Assembly: GCF_008580665.1 (NCBI RefSeq)
Contig: NZ_BKDJ01000003.1
Coordinates: forward strand, 62,001-126,000
Origin: Zafaria cholistanensis
Lineage (GTDB): Bacteria > Actinomycetota > Actinomycetes > Actinomycetales > Micrococcaceae
Reading direction: 5' to 3'
Length of the DNA stretch: 64,000 bases
The translations under genes were made by a program, and so were the position numbers. Of the stretch, positions 24,889 to 33,324 are shown piece by piece (position 1 is the first letter of the stretch; each line of letters begins with the position of its first letter). Below the pieces are notes generated by a model. It was not told the DNA's origin. It ran no database searches and worked only from the letters and a program-made list of their open reading frames with translations.

Positions 24889-26829
24889 GTGACCGCTGAA
24901 TCCGCAGAATCCGTCCGCGCCGCCTACCGCGTCCGCGCCTCCGACCTGGTGGGCCGCAACTGGCTCAACACCGGGGGGAAGCAGCTGGGCCTGGAGGACC
25001 TGCGCGGCAAGATCGTCATCCTGGACTTTTGGACCTTCTGCTGCATCAACTGCCTGCACGTGCTGGATGAGCTGCGTCCGCTCGAGGAGAAATACAGGGA
25101 CGTCGTGGTGACCGTCGGCGTGCACTCCCCGAAGTTCGAGCACGAGGCCGACCCGGTGGCCCTGGCCGCCGCGGTGGAGCGCTATGAGATCCACCACCCG
25201 GTCCTCGACGACCCGGAGCTGGCCACCTGGCAGGCCTACTCCGCCCGCGCCTGGCCGACCCTGGTAGTGGTGGATCCCGAGGGGTACATCGTCGCGCACC
25301 TTTCCGGGGAGGGCCACGCCAATGGCCTGGAGGTCCTGGTCGAGGAACTCATCGCCGAGCACGAGGCCAAGGGCACCCTGCACCGCGGATCCGGCCCCTA
25401 CGTGGCCCCGCCGGCCCGCGAAGGCGACCTGCGCTTCCCGGGCAAGGCCACGGCCCTGCCCAACGGCAACTTCCTGGTGGTGGACACCGGACACCACCGC
25501 CTGGTGGAGCTGGGCAACGACCTCTCCACCGTGGTGCGGACCTTTGGCGAGGGCACCAAGGGCTTTGCCGACGGCCCGGCCACCGAGGCGCGCTTCAACG
25601 AGCCCCAGGGTGCCGCCGTCCTGCCGGAGGCCCTGGCCGCCCAGGTCGGCTACGACGTCGTCGTCGCCGATACCGTGAACCACCGCCTGCGCGGACTCTC
25701 GCTCGCCGACGGCGCGGTGCGCACCCTCGCGGGCAACGGCGTGCAGCGCCTGCTGGATTCGGGCCTCGCCGCCAAGGGCGTCGGCGACGACGGCGCGGCC
25801 CTGGTCACCGACCTCGGCACCGACCCGCTGAACACCTCGCTGTCTTCGCCCTGGGACGTGCTGTGGAGCGCGAAGGCCGGCCGCATCGTCATCGCGATGG
25901 CGGGAACCCACCAGATCTTCAGCTTCGATCCGCTGAGCGGCGCGCTGGCCGTGTTCGCCGGCACCGGCCTGGAGGGCCTGCTCGACGGCCCGGCGGAAAA
26001 CTCCTGGTTCGCGCAGTCCTCCGGCCTGGCCGCGGACGCGAACGGGGACATCTGGGTCGCCGACTCGGAGACCTCCGCGCTGCGCGTGCTGCGCCTGGCT
26101 GAGGACGGATCCGTCGCCGCGGTGGAGACCGCGATCGGGGCCGGCCTGTTCGACTTCGGCTTCCGCGACGGCCCCGCCGCGCAGGCCCGCCTGCAGCACC
26201 CGCTGGGGGTCACCGTGCTCCCGGACGGCTCGGTCGCCGTCGCCGACACCTACAACGGCGCCGTCCGCCGCTACGAGCCGGCCACGGGGAACGTCTCCAC
26301 GCTGGCCCGCGGCCTGGCCGAGCCCTCCGACGTCCTGCTGGACACCACCGTCGACGGCGAACCGGTGCTGCTGGTCGTGGAGACCAACCAGCACCAGCTG
26401 GTGCGGCTGCCGCTGCCCAAGGAGGCCCTGACGGTGGACGAGGGCGCTTCCCAGACCCAGCGTCCCAAGACCCGCGTGGCTCCCGGCCGGCACCAGCTCG
26501 TGGTCCGCTTCGCCGCCCCCAAGGGCCAGAAGCTGGACGACCGCTGGGGTGACCCGACCCAGCTGAAGATCTCTTCCTCCCCGGAGGAGCTGCTCCTGGG
26601 CGGGGGAGGCACCTCCGTGGGCCTGACCCGCACGCTGGAACTGAACCCGGAGGTGCCCGAGGGCGTCCTGCACATCACCGCCCGCGCGGCCGCGTGCGAC
26701 GGCGAGCCCGGCGGCGAAATCCCGGACCACGCGGCGTGCCACCTGTACCAGCAGGACTGGGGCATCCCGGTGGTCCTGGATGCGGCGGGGGAGACGGAAC
26801 TGGCTTTGGACCTGCGCGGCCTGGACTGA
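24889..26829 (+). CDS. Thioredoxin-like/NHL-repeat protein
   Basis: The 646-residue protein starts at GTG 24889 with AGGAG at 24878-24882; a longer in-frame reading to 24811 has no signal. Residues about 15-165 form a TlpA/AhpC-type thioredoxin fold with FWTFCCINCLHVLDELRPLE (redox CxxC inside CCINC) and the cis-proline region ARAWPTLVVVDPEG. Residues about 180-520 contain repeated NHL beta-propeller blades (LVVDTGHHRLVEL, VVADTVNHRLRGL, WVADSETSALRVL, AVADTYNGAVRRY). A C-terminal beta domain ends near CDGEPGGEIPDHAACHLYQQDWGIPV. No signal peptide is seen, so it is probably cytoplasmic. The domain order is known in other bacteria and animals, but its substrate is not established. Confidence 0.85.
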   Translation: MTAESAESVRAAYRVRASDLVGRNWLNTGGKQLGLEDLRGKIVILDFWTFCCINCLHVLDELRPLEEKYRDVVVTVGVHSPKFEHEADPVALAAAVERYEIHHPVLDDPELATWQAYSARAWPTLVVVDPEGYIVAHLSGEGHANGLEVLVEELIAEHEAKGTLHRGSGPYVAPPAREGDLRFPGKATALPNGNFLVVDTGHHRLVELGNDLSTVVRTFGEGTKGFADGPATEARFNEPQGAAVLPEALAAQVGYDVVVADTVNHRLRGLSLADGAVRTLAGNGVQRLLDSGLAAKGVGDDGAALVTDLGTDPLNTSLSSPWDVLWSAKAGRIVIAMAGTHQIFSFDPLSGALAVFAGTGLEGLLDGPAENSWFAQSSGLAADANGDIWVADSETSALRVLRLAEDGSVAAVETAIGAGLFDFGFRDGPAAQARLQHPLGVTVLPDGSVAVADTYNGAVRRYEPATGNVSTLARGLAEPSDVLLDTTVDGEPVLLVVETNQHQLVRLPLPKEALTVDEGASQTQRPKTRVAPGRHQLVVRFAAPKGQKLDDRWGDPTQLKISSSPEELLLGGGGTSVGLTRTLELNPEVPEGVLHITARAAACDGEPGGEIPDHAACHLYQQDWGIPVVLDAAGETELALDLRGLD

Positions 26830-26884
26830 TCCCACCGGCGCCGCCCGCGCGGTGCCGGCACTTTCCGGCGCAGTCCTCCACGTG

Positions 26885-26920
26885 GCGGCCGGGCACGGAA
26901 GCGCTTCCGTGCCTGGCCGC
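26885..26920. terminator. 36-nt near-perfect palindrome after the NHL gene
   Basis: Arms at 26885-26902 and 26903-26920 are complementary except for one G-U pair (GCGGCCGGGCACGGAAGC). There is no spacer and no T-run. It lies between the NHL gene and the marR-MFS pair and is the best candidate transcript end there. Confidence 0.5.
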
Positions 26921-27063
26921 CGCTGTGTGGCGCGCCGGGAGCCTCCTGCACGGATTCTCCTCCCTGGACCCCCCTTGCCGGGTTCCCCTGGTGCGGTCCG
27001 CCCCTCGCCAACGTCCGCCCGCTTAGTTAGTATTGCTAAGCAACTGCTTTGCGGGAGGTTCGG

Positions 27064-27534
27064 ATGTCCGGGGTCGAGCGCGACGACGCAACGGCCGGTG
27101 CGGGCGTTCCGGAACCGGTGGAGCCGGACCGCCTTGCGGCGGAACTGCGGGTGGCCATCATGCGCGCCTCGCGCCGGTTGCGCACCGAGGCCAGCGGGGA
27201 ACTGCTGAAGCCCGCCCAATACTCGGTGCTGGGGGCGCTTCAGCAGGGCAGCCGGACGATCGGGCAGCTGGCCAGGGGGGAGATGGTCGCCGCGCCGTCG
27301 ATGACGCGGATCGTCCAGCACCTGGAGGACGCGGGCTGGACCAGCCGCCAGCCGCATCCGGATGACGCCCGCCAGGTGGTGGTATCGATTACCGGTGCGG
27401 GTCGGGAGATCCTTCAACGCGCCCAGGCCCACCGCACGGCGTGGCTGGCGCGGCGGCTGGGGGAACTCGACGCCGCGGACCGGCGCATCCTGGCCCGGGC
27501 CGCCGAGCTGCTGCAGGGAATGTGCAGCGAATGA
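27064..27534 (+). CDS. MarR-family transcriptional regulator
   Basis: A 156-residue MarR protein with the winged helix around RTIGQLARGEMVAAPSMTRIVQHLEDAGWTSRQPHPDDARQVVVSIT (split here only by description). ATG 27064 follows GGGAGG by 5 nt; a TTG at 27049 is in frame but less likely. The stop overlaps the start of an MFS exporter gene (ATGA). The sequence TTAGTTAGTATTGCTAAGCAACTG at 27022-27045, just upstream, includes a TTAGNNA..TNNCTAA-like inverted pattern that could be its operator. Typical function: a repressor of the coupled exporter, released by a toxic ligand. Confidence 0.9.
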   Translation: MSGVERDDATAGAGVPEPVEPDRLAAELRVAIMRASRRLRTEASGELLKPAQYSVLGALQQGSRTIGQLARGEMVAAPSMTRIVQHLEDAGWTSRQPHPDDARQVVVSITGAGREILQRAQAHRTAWLARRLGELDAADRRILARAAELLQGMCSE

Positions 27535-28865
27535 GGGGGAGGCCGTGGAGGCCGCCCCGCCCCAAGGTTCCCAGGCAGCCGATGTTCGCGGCCCTGGCCA
27601 CCCCCAACTACCGGTTGTGGGTGGCCGGGACCCTGGTCTCCAACACCGGCACGTGGATGCAGCGCGTTGCCCAGGACTGGCTGGTGCTCACCGTCCTGAC
27701 GGACCACTCCGGCACGGCCGCCGGCATCACCATGGGACTGCAGTTCCTGCCGATGCTGCTGCTGGGCCCCTATGCGGGCCTGGTCGCGGACCGGTACCAC
27801 AAGCTGCGCGTCCTTCGCCTTACGCAGGCCGCCAGCGGCACGTTCGCCCTGGTGCTGGGCCTGCTGGTGATCACCGGCACCGCCGAACTCTGGCACGTCT
27901 ACGGACTGGCGCTGGCACTGGGCATGGCCAGCGCCTTCGACGCCCCCGCCCGCCAGTCCTTCGTCTCCGAAATGGTCGCCGCCGACCTGGTCCCCAACGC
28001 CGTCGCGCTCAACGCCGCCTCCTTCAACACAGCCCGGCTGTTGGGACCGGGCCTGTCCGGTCTGCTGATCGCCGGGCTGGGCACGGGGCCGGTGTTCCTG
28101 CTCAACGCGGCCAGCTTTGCCGCCGTCATCTTCGCGCTCAGCCGCATGCGTGCCGACCAGCTGGTGCCCGCAGACCGGACCCCGCGCGGCAGGCGCCAGA
28201 TCCTGGAGGGACTCAGCTACGTCAAGGGACGGCCCGACCTGGTCCTGATCCTGGTGCTTGCGGCGCTGGTCGGCACGTTCGGCCTGAACTTCCAGATCAC
28301 CAACGTGCTCATGGCCACCACCGTCTTCGGGCTCGGCCCGGAAGGCTACGGGTTCCTGGGAACGGTAATGGCGCTCGGCACGCTGGGCGCGGCCCTGATG
28401 GCGGCCCGCCGCGTTGGCCCGCGCATGCCCTACGTCATCGGCGGTGCCATCGGATTCGGCGCCTTCTCGGTCCTGGCGGCACTGATGCCGGGGTACTGGT
28501 CCTACGCGGCGGTGCTGGTGCTGGTGGGAATGGCCTCGGTGACCTTCCTGAATTCGTGCAACGTGAGCATCCAGTTGGGCGTCGACCCCCAATACCGTGG
28601 CCGCGTGCTGGCGCTGTATATGTGCGTCATCATGGGCGGCACCCCAATCGGCGCCCCGGTCGTCGGCTGGCTCGGCGACGCCGCCGGGGCGCGGTGGGCG
28701 GTGGCCGCGGGCGGGACCGTGGCCCTGGCCGCCGGACTGGGAGCACTGCTGGTGGTGCTGCGCCGGAAGAAGGCGATGCGGGACGCCGAACAGGCTGCGG
28801 CCCCGGCACGGGACGATGGCCAGGGGCCGGAGCATCCGCCCCTGGAGGTCCCGGACCCTCCCTAG
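27531..28865 (+). CDS. MFS transporter, EntS/transmembrane secretion effector type
   Basis: The 444-residue protein begins at ATG 27531, overlapping the marR stop by 4 bases. FAALATPNYRLWVAGTLVSNTGTWMQRVAQDWLVL and the DRYHKLRVLRLTQ loop mark the MFS_3 group of 12-helix exporters. These include siderophore and drug efflux proteins. A hydrophilic tail of about 40 residues ends the protein. Coupling to MarR makes multidrug or metabolite export likely; the substrate is unknown. Confidence 0.88.
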   Translation: MRGRPWRPPRPKVPRQPMFAALATPNYRLWVAGTLVSNTGTWMQRVAQDWLVLTVLTDHSGTAAGITMGLQFLPMLLLGPYAGLVADRYHKLRVLRLTQAASGTFALVLGLLVITGTAELWHVYGLALALGMASAFDAPARQSFVSEMVAADLVPNAVALNAASFNTARLLGPGLSGLLIAGLGTGPVFLLNAASFAAVIFALSRMRADQLVPADRTPRGRRQILEGLSYVKGRPDLVLILVLAALVGTFGLNFQITNVLMATTVFGLGPEGYGFLGTVMALGTLGAALMAARRVGPRMPYVIGGAIGFGAFSVLAALMPGYWSYAAVLVLVGMASVTFLNSCNVSIQLGVDPQYRGRVLALYMCVIMGGTPIGAPVVGWLGDAAGARWAVAAGGTVALAAGLGALLVVLRRKKAMRDAEQAAAPARDDGQGPEHPPLEVPDPP

Positions 28866-28945
28866 CGGGCTGGGGGCCCCTCCTCAGCCGGCCCGGACCT
28901 TCCCTGGCCGGCCCGGACGCCGCCACCGCTGGCGCCGGGGACGGG

Positions 28946-29938
28946 TCAGTCGCCGGCGGTGGGGGAAATCCGCACCCCGGCACTGTTGGCAGTCAGGCCT
29001 GCGGTGAAGGAAAAGACCTGGGTGACGGTCCGCTCCTCGTAGGCCCCGGTGACCAGGTCCTGTTCCACCAGGGACAGCTGTGCTCCGACCTCGAGCGGCC
29101 GCACCACCCAGCCGCCGTCAAACGCGGTGATCTCCGGGACCGGGTACTTCGTGATGGACCACTTGATGGTGGAGGAGGACACCCGCGAGTTGGTGGAGTA
29201 GGCCAGCGGGCAGCCGGCGGGTTTGAGCACCTGCTGGGCGGCGCACCCGTCCAGGTACTCCTTGAGTTGGGCCTGGACCGCGTCCACCAGTTTCGCGGTC
29301 GGTTCGGTGGTCAGCGTCAGTCCCCCGCGGCGGGCGGTTTCCGCCGAATCGACCACCAGGCGCTCGGCGAACGCCTGCACGTACTCCGCGGAGAAGTGGG
29401 CCTCCACGACGGCGGGCAGGAACACGGGGAAATCCTGTGCCCCTTCGGCCAGCGGAGACACCAGGCCGTTCACGGTCACCTCGCTGGTGCTGTCCGCGGC
29501 CACCCGAACCTTGGGCAGGTCCGCCGGCTCGAATGCCCACCGGTCGAACACCAGCAGGCTCTTCCCGGCGCGGCGCAGTTGCCAGGAGGTCTGCCGTTCT
29601 TCCCCGCCGACGCTGTATCCGGCGCTCACCACGGCCGTGTCCCGGTCCTTATGCTCGACGCCCACCACGGTGAAGCCCTCCACGGCCCGGACAGAACTGC
29701 GCAGCCCCTCGCCGTCGAGCAGCAGCGGATTTCCCGCCGGGACCTCGGCGCCCAGCAGCCCCAAGGCCCGACCGCCCTCGCCCTCCCGCAGCAGGGCGAA
29801 GTAGTCCTTCACCAGCCGTTCCGGGCCCAGCACGAAGCGGTTGACAAGGGCCACGGCGGCCAGGCCGGCCACCACGACGGCAACCAGGGCCGCCGCCCAC
29901 AGGACGGTGGCCTTGAATGGTCCGGATGCGCTCTTCAC
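28946..29938 (-). CDS. Membrane-anchored extracytoplasmic protein, unknown function
   Basis: 330 residues from GTG 29938. A single N-terminal helix (KATVLWAAALVAVVVAGLAAVALV) acts as signal anchor. The outside part begins with a region like DUF4878/NTF2-type lumazine-like folds (LVKDYFALLREGEGGRALGLLG) and continues with beta-rich sequence. One cysteine pair (DGCAAQQVLKPAGCPLAY) could form a disulfide. It lies 10 bases after the stop of the HerA-like ATPase gene on the same strand and so is probably co-transcribed. I do not recognise a specific family; an open frame extending upstream to 30307 is shadow of the ATPase gene. Confidence 0.65.
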   Translation of the reverse strand: MKSASGPFKATVLWAAALVAVVVAGLAAVALVNRFVLGPERLVKDYFALLREGEGGRALGLLGAEVPAGNPLLLDGEGLRSSVRAVEGFTVVGVEHKDRDTAVVSAGYSVGGEERQTSWQLRRAGKSLLVFDRWAFEPADLPKVRVAADSTSEVTVNGLVSPLAEGAQDFPVFLPAVVEAHFSAEYVQAFAERLVVDSAETARRGGLTLTTEPTAKLVDAVQAQLKEYLDGCAAQQVLKPAGCPLAYSTNSRVSSSTIKWSITKYPVPEITAFDGGWVVRPLEVGAQLSLVEQDLVTGAYEERTVTQVFSFTAGLTANSAGVRISPTAGD

Positions 29939-29948
29939 GCCCCCTAGG

Positions 29949-31637
29949 TTACCGGCGCCGGCGGCGCCGGGTTTGGAACATGCCCCGAAGCAGTTCCTGC
30001 CCCATCGCTCCGGCCGCCTCGATCGCCGTTTCAAGGACCCGCTCCACGAGCGGGTCCGGCCCCCCTTCCGGCCGGGGCGACCGGTCCCGCGGGACCGGCA
30101 CGGGGCGGGAACTGGGCCGCCCGAGGATGTCCTCCTCGATCCGGCGGGCCTCCGCATCGATCTGAGCCTGAGCCTGGGCCTGGGCCTGGGCCTGATCCTG
30201 GGCCTGCCCGGAGCCGGGCAGGCCCCCGCCCACGGGTTTTCCCGGGAGATCCTGGGCGGGGGCCCGGTCCCGCGGAGGGGCCGGCGCCGCACCCTTGAGC
30301 TTCTCAAGGGCGGAGGCGCGGTCCACCGCGGTCCCGTAGGCGGCGAGCAGCGGCGAGCCGGCCACCACCTGCCGGATGGTACCGGCGGGGGCGGGGCCCA
30401 TCCGGGAGACCGGGCTGCGCATCCGGGTCCAGGCCACGGGGGCCGGCGCGCCGCGTTCGTTCATCACCGTCACGATGGCCTCGCCCGTGCCCGCCGTGGT
30501 GAGGGCCTCCGCCAGGTCATAGTCGCTGACCGGGAACGTGGAAACGGTGGCGCGCAGCGCCCTGGCGTCGTCCGGGGTGAAGGCGCGCAGGGCGTGCTGG
30601 ATGCGGTTGGCCAGCTGGCCCAGCACTTCCTCCGGCACGTCTTTGGGCGTTTGGGTCACGAAGAACACGCCCACGCCCTTGGAACGGATCAGCCGCACGG
30701 TCGCGGCCACCGCCTCCAGGAACGCCTTGGATGCGCCACGGAAGAGCAGGTGCGCCTCGTCAAGGAAGAAGACCAGGCGGGGCCTGTCCGCATCCCCGAC
30801 CTCCGGCAGTTCCGCAAAGAGGTCCGCCAGCAGCCACATCAGGAAGGTGGAGAACAGCAGGGGCTTTTGCAGCAGGGTGGGCAGCTCCAGGCAGGTAATT
30901 ACGCCGCGGCCGTCGGGTGCGGTGCGCAGCAGTTCGGCGGTGTTGAACTCGGGTTCCCCGAAGAACCCTGCCAGGCCCTGCGCCTCCAGGTTCACCAGTT
31001 CCCGCAGCAGCACCCCGGCGGTGGCTTTGGACAGGCCCCCGAGCTCCTCCAGTTCGGGTCGGCCGGCCGCGCTGGCCAGGTGGGAGATGACGGCGCGCAG
31101 GTCTTTGAGGTCATACAGCTCCAGGTCCTTTTGGTCCGCGTAGTGGAAGACCAGCTGGAGGCTGGACTCCTGGGTCTCGTTCAGGTCCATGACGCGGGAG
31201 AGCAGCAGCGGGCCGAAGGAGGCCACGGTGGCGCGCACCGGCACCCCGGCCCCGTCGCCGCCCAGGGCAAGGAACTCCACCGGGAAGCCCTGGGCCACCC
31301 AGTCCTGGCCGACGGCGCGGGTGCGCTCCAGCAGCTTCCCAGTAGGGGAGCCGGGCACGGCCAGCCCGGAGAGGTCCCCCTTGATGTCCGCGAGGAAGAC
31401 CGGGACGCCGGCGGCGGAGAGCTGTTCCGCCATGACCTGCAGCGTGACCGTCTTGCCGGTGCCGGTGGCACCGGCCACAAGTCCATGCCGGTTCATCATC
31501 CGCAGCGGCAGCCGCACCTGTGCCTCGGGTCGCAGCTCGCCTCCGGTCAGCGCGGCCCCGAGGTCCACCGCTGGACCTTCAAACGCGTATCCGCTCCGGA
31601 TCCTGTCCGCCTGCTCCGAGGGTGTGCTCTTCGCCAT
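29949..31637 (-). CDS. HerA-like ATPase (DUF853 family)
   Basis: A 562-residue FtsK/HerA-superfamily ATPase. Walker A is GATGTGKT (56-63), Walker B LVFFLDEAH (288-296), with sensor FVTQTPKDVPEEVLGQLANRIQHALRAF beyond it (split by strand order). This is the bacterial DUF853 group, whose role is poorly defined; relatives of HerA pump or unwind DNA. Residues 478-492 are a QA dipeptide repeat encoded by a GCCTGG-type hexanucleotide array (30162-30206). The tail is highly basic (RRRRRR). It probably heads a two-gene transcript with the following membrane protein. Confidence 0.85.
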   Translation of the reverse strand: MAKSTPSEQADRIRSGYAFEGPAVDLGAALTGGELRPEAQVRLPLRMMNRHGLVAGATGTGKTVTLQVMAEQLSAAGVPVFLADIKGDLSGLAVPGSPTGKLLERTRAVGQDWVAQGFPVEFLALGGDGAGVPVRATVASFGPLLLSRVMDLNETQESSLQLVFHYADQKDLELYDLKDLRAVISHLASAAGRPELEELGGLSKATAGVLLRELVNLEAQGLAGFFGEPEFNTAELLRTAPDGRGVITCLELPTLLQKPLLFSTFLMWLLADLFAELPEVGDADRPRLVFFLDEAHLLFRGASKAFLEAVAATVRLIRSKGVGVFFVTQTPKDVPEEVLGQLANRIQHALRAFTPDDARALRATVSTFPVSDYDLAEALTTAGTGEAIVTVMNERGAPAPVAWTRMRSPVSRMGPAPAGTIRQVVAGSPLLAAYGTAVDRASALEKLKGAAPAPPRDRAPAQDLPGKPVGGGLPGSGQAQDQAQAQAQAQAQIDAEARRIEEDILGRPSSRPVPVPRDRSPRPEGGPDPLVERVLETAIEAAGAMGQELLRGMFQTRRRRRR

Positions 31638-31743
31638 GAGCCCAGCCTACGTCGGGGTGCGGGCGCGGTCAGTGGCAGCGGGGAACCTGGCCACAGCCCT
31701 CTGCCCGCGCCGTCCCGCGCGCCCCCGGGGCCCGGGTGTGCTC

Positions 31744-32670
31744 CTAGGCGAGGATCGCGGCGACCAGGATCATGGCCGGAATCGCGACGATCGTGGTCAC
31801 CAGCACGGTGTCCTTGGCAACCACCACGCCCTGTTCGTAGCGCGAGGCCGTGACGAAGACGTTCTGGGCCGTGGGCAGCGCGGCCATGACGACCACGGCG
31901 AACAGCTCAGGCCCCTGGAGGCGAAAGGCGAACGCTCCCAGGGCCCACGCGACCAGCGGATGCGCCAGCAGCTTCAGCGCGGAGGCCGTGAACACGTCGG
32001 CGCGCCGGCCGGAAGACTTCTGCAGGGGGCGCGAGCCCACCAGGGAGATGCCGAAGGCCAGGAGCATGGCGGGGATAGAGGCGCCGCCGATCAGTTCGAT
32101 CGGGTCGGAGACCTGCTGTGGCAGCGTCCAGTCAAAGACCGCGAACGCCAGGCCCACCAGGGAGCCCAGGATCATCGGGTTGCGGGCGGTCTGGAACAGG
32201 AAGGACCAGAAGGTGGTGCGGTGACGGGCGGTGGTGCTGTCCAGCAGGGACAGGAAGACGGGGGTGAAGATCGCCAGCTGGAACAGGATGACCGGAGCCG
32301 CCTGTGCGATGTCGCCGAGGACGTAGACCGCGATTGGCATGCCGAGGTTGGCGGAGTTCACCAGGCCAGCGCTCATGGCGCCCACCAGCTGCTCGGCGCG
32401 GCCCCGGCGCAGCCAGAGGCGTGCGGCCACCATGTAGAGGCCGGCGATGATGAAGGCGCTGAGCGTGGAGACCCAGAGCATCGGGCCGAGCACCGCACGG
32501 GGATCGGAATTGGAGATGGTGGTGAACAGCAGCGCGGGGCTGGCGACGAAGAACGTCAGGCGGTTGAGCACGTGGCGGCCGTGGGGTCCGAGGACTCCGG
32601 TGCGGCCCACGAGGTACCCCACGGCGATCACGGTCCAAACGACCGCGAAGCCTGACAGGACGCCGAGCAC
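31744..32670 (-). CDS. AEC-family transporter (auxin efflux carrier type)
   Basis: A 308-residue membrane protein with about ten helices in two five-helix halves. Motifs include SANLGMPIAVYVLGD in the first half and ALPTAQNVFVTASRYEQG in the second, which are the crossover regions of AEC carriers such as MleP/MdcF-type organic acid exporters. The start is GTG 32670, 3 bases after the panD stop. The pair is probably one transcript, and the carrier may move a carboxylate or an amino acid related to aspartate/beta-alanine metabolism. The substrate is inferred from context only. Confidence 0.8.
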   Translation of the reverse strand: MLGVLSGFAVVWTVIAVGYLVGRTGVLGPHGRHVLNRLTFFVASPALLFTTISNSDPRAVLGPMLWVSTLSAFIIAGLYMVAARLWLRRGRAEQLVGAMSAGLVNSANLGMPIAVYVLGDIAQAAPVILFQLAIFTPVFLSLLDSTTARHRTTFWSFLFQTARNPMILGSLVGLAFAVFDWTLPQQVSDPIELIGGASIPAMLLAFGISLVGSRPLQKSSGRRADVFTASALKLLAHPLVAWALGAFAFRLQGPELFAVVVMAALPTAQNVFVTASRYEQGVVVAKDTVLVTTIVAIPAMILVAAILA

Positions 32671-32673
32671 GCC

Positions 32674-33090
32674 TTAGGCGTGGAGCGCGTGGGGAGGGCG
32701 CAGGACGCCTTCGGCCAGCGCCTCGGCGGGGTCCGAGCCGAGTGCGGCGATGCGGTTGTCCGCGTCCACGTGGACGATGCTCGGCACGTGGGAACGGGCC
32801 TCTTCCGTCTCCATTTCCGCGTAGCTGATGAGGATGACCGTGTCCCCGGGGTGCACCAGGTGGGCGGCCGCGCCGTTGATGCCGATGACGCCCGATCCGC
32901 GCTCGCCGGCGATGGTGTAGGTGTCGAGGCGGGCGCCGTTGGTGACGTCCACGATGCTGACCTTTTCGCCGGGGAGGATGTCCGAGGCCTCGAGCAGGTC
33001 AAGGTCGACGGTAACGGACCCGACGTAGTGCAGGTCCGCATGCGTGACCGTGGCCCGGTGGATCTTGGACTTGAACATGGTGCGCCTCAT
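32674..33090 (-). CDS. panD: Aspartate 1-decarboxylase precursor
   Basis: PanD makes beta-alanine for pantothenate. The 138-residue proenzyme (ATG 33090) reads [26 protein letters not shown]. With this start the self-cleavage serine of the YVGS site falls at position 25, as in the characterised enzyme, and the catalytic lysine at 9. An upstream in-frame ATG at 33099 would shift these by three. Cleavage at Gly-Ser creates the pyruvoyl cofactor. [22 protein letters not shown] is the conserved core. It is followed directly by the AEC carrier gene. Confidence 0.96.
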   Translation of the reverse strand: MRRTMFKSKIHRATVTHADLHYVGSVTVDLDLLEASDILPGEKVSIVDVTNGARLDTYTIAGERGSGVIGINGAAAHLVHPGDTVILISYAEMETEEARSHVPSIVHVDADNRIAALGSDPAEALAEGVLRPPHALHA

Positions 33091-33142
33091 GGAAGCCATT
33101 TTACGCGTGTCCGGAAGCGCCCCCGACCGGGGGCATGAAGAG

Positions 33143-33213
33143 AGCGGGCGACGGGAATCGAACCCGCGTGTCCAGCTTGGGAAGCTGGCGCTCTACCATT
33201 GAGCTACGCCCGC
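33143..33213 (-). tRNA. tRNA-Gly (anticodon CCC)
   Basis: The minus strand folds as a cloverleaf. The acceptor stem is GCGGGCG/CGCCCGC with discriminator T, the D arm lies in TAGCTCAATGGTAGAGC, and the T arm has GGTTCGATTCC. The anticodon stem CCAGC/GCTGG encloses the loop TTCCCAA, so the anticodon is CCC (glycine). CCA is not encoded. It is flanked by panD and the antiporter gene. Confidence 0.95.
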
Positions 33214-33324
33214 GTACTGCCCGCCGTCGTCCTGGTGTGTCCCAGTGCACCGCGGGCGATCACCAGCATAGCCCAAGACTGGGGTGACATGCATAATCGG
33301 CCCGCCTGCGGCGCGGCGCGGGGG

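Noticed and set aside
33143-33213. Integration site at the tRNA-Gly gene
   Set aside because: tRNA genes are common attachment sites, but no integrase, direct repeat of the tRNA 3' end or foreign gene block is seen on either side.
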